A stretch of DNA of 5,940 bases from Nitrososphaerales archaeon (GTDB taxonomy: Archaea; Thermoproteota; Nitrososphaeria; Nitrososphaerales; Gagatemarchaeaceae). Location: positions 1 to 5,940 of the forward strand of contig JASHVT010000076.1 in the NCBI GenBank assembly GCA_030039515.1, written 5' to 3'. Position numbers and translations under genes: made by a program. Below the pieces are notes generated by a model. It saw only the letters and a list, made by a program, of their open reading frames with translations. It was not told the origin of the DNA and did no database searches. Below are positions 5,677-5,940 of the stretch, piece by piece; the stretch's first letter is position 1; every line of letters starts with the position of its first letter.

Positions 5677-5940
5677 ATGCGGATCCTGGGGATCTCTGGG
5701 AGCGCGAGGAAGGGCTCGTACAACACCTCTCTTCTGATGGAAGCTAGGGCGTCCATGCCGACGGGAGTCGAACTGCGGATCTTCGACACCTCCACCCTGC
5801 CGCTCTACAACCAGGACCTCGACCACGACCTGCCTGCCCAGGTCAAGGAGTTCAAGAGAGAGATTAGGAGCGCCGACTCGGTCCTCTTCGCGACCCCTGA
5901 GCACAACTACACCATCCCGGCTCTTTTGAAGAACGCGATA
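5677..5940 (+). CDS. NADPH-dependent FMN reductase (flavodoxin-fold), 3' truncated by window edge
   Basis: The first 88 codons of a flavodoxin-like flavin reductase are present and the gene continues past the right edge. The enzyme family uses NAD(P)H with bound FMN to reduce flavins, quinones, azo compounds or chromate. The signature MRILGISGSARKGSYNTSLL (1-20) contains the FMN phosphate loop GSxRxxSxN. LPLYNQDLD (41-49) and VLFATPEHNYTIPALLKNAI (69-88) match the P-E-x-N-x-x-x-P-x-x-L-K-N-A motif that contacts the FMN ring. I favour ATG 5677 because it starts exactly at the conserved strand. In-frame upstream starts exist at 5629 (ATG), 5641 (GTG) and 5650 (ATG), downstream of a stop at 5620-5622. 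Without a clear ribosome site the choice is open. The palindrome at 5591-5610 lies upstream and may control it. Confidence 0.9.
   Translation, partial: MRILGISGSARKGSYNTSLLMEARASMPTGVELRIFDTSTLPLYNQDLDHDLPAQVKEFKREIRSADSVLFATPEHNYTIPALLKNAI

Overview
The window is GC-rich and gene-dense. It looks archaeal, though the phylum cannot be fixed from this sequence. The evidence is indirect: strong Shine-Dalgarno sites are largely absent, several genes start with TTG or GTG, and short AT-rich boxes lie about 26 to 31 nt upstream of several start codons, as in archaeal TATA-driven, often leaderless, transcription. No tRNA, rRNA, CRISPR array, insertion sequence or integrase is visible.

Layout. Bases 3-146 carry what looks like the tail of an upstream gene, possibly a methyltransferase. 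It is followed by a PiT-family anion (phosphate) permease on + (186-1118). A UbiE/MenG-like SAM methyltransferase on - (1108-1854) and a divergent UbiA-like polytopic membrane protein on + (1943-2644) form a head-to-head pair. Then come a DUF1697 protein on - (2616-3179), a zinc-independent MDR oxidoreductase of the quinone-reductase type on + (3264-4271), and a VOC/glyoxalase-fold protein on - (4268-4666). A small-molecule-type SAM methyltransferase (4784-5371), a 58-residue Cys/His-rich protein only 6 nt behind it (5378-5554), and the first 88 codons of an NADPH-dependent FMN reductase (5677 to the window end) are all on +.

Organisation. From 186 to 4784 the genes alternate strand strictly. 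All three convergent pairs overlap at their 3' ends (11, 29 and 4 nt), and the divergent heads are separated by about 84 to 117 bp holding candidate promoters. Two near-perfect palindromes sit in upstream regions, one over the VOC gene start (4659-4682) and one upstream of the FMN reductase (5591-5610). Both are candidate operators.

Function. The right half (quinone-reductase-like MDR enzyme, VOC protein, methyltransferase, Cys-rich mini-protein, flavin reductase) has the flavour of redox or xenobiotic housekeeping. The methyltransferase/UbiA-like pair suggests modification of a prenylated quinone or lipid, but the UbiA-like protein lacks the canonical catalytic Asp motifs. No classical defence or mobile system is present. 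The main points to follow up are the divergent UbiA-like protein, the unannotated Cys-rich mini-protein, the altered ligand positions in the permease and VOC protein, and the two palindromes.
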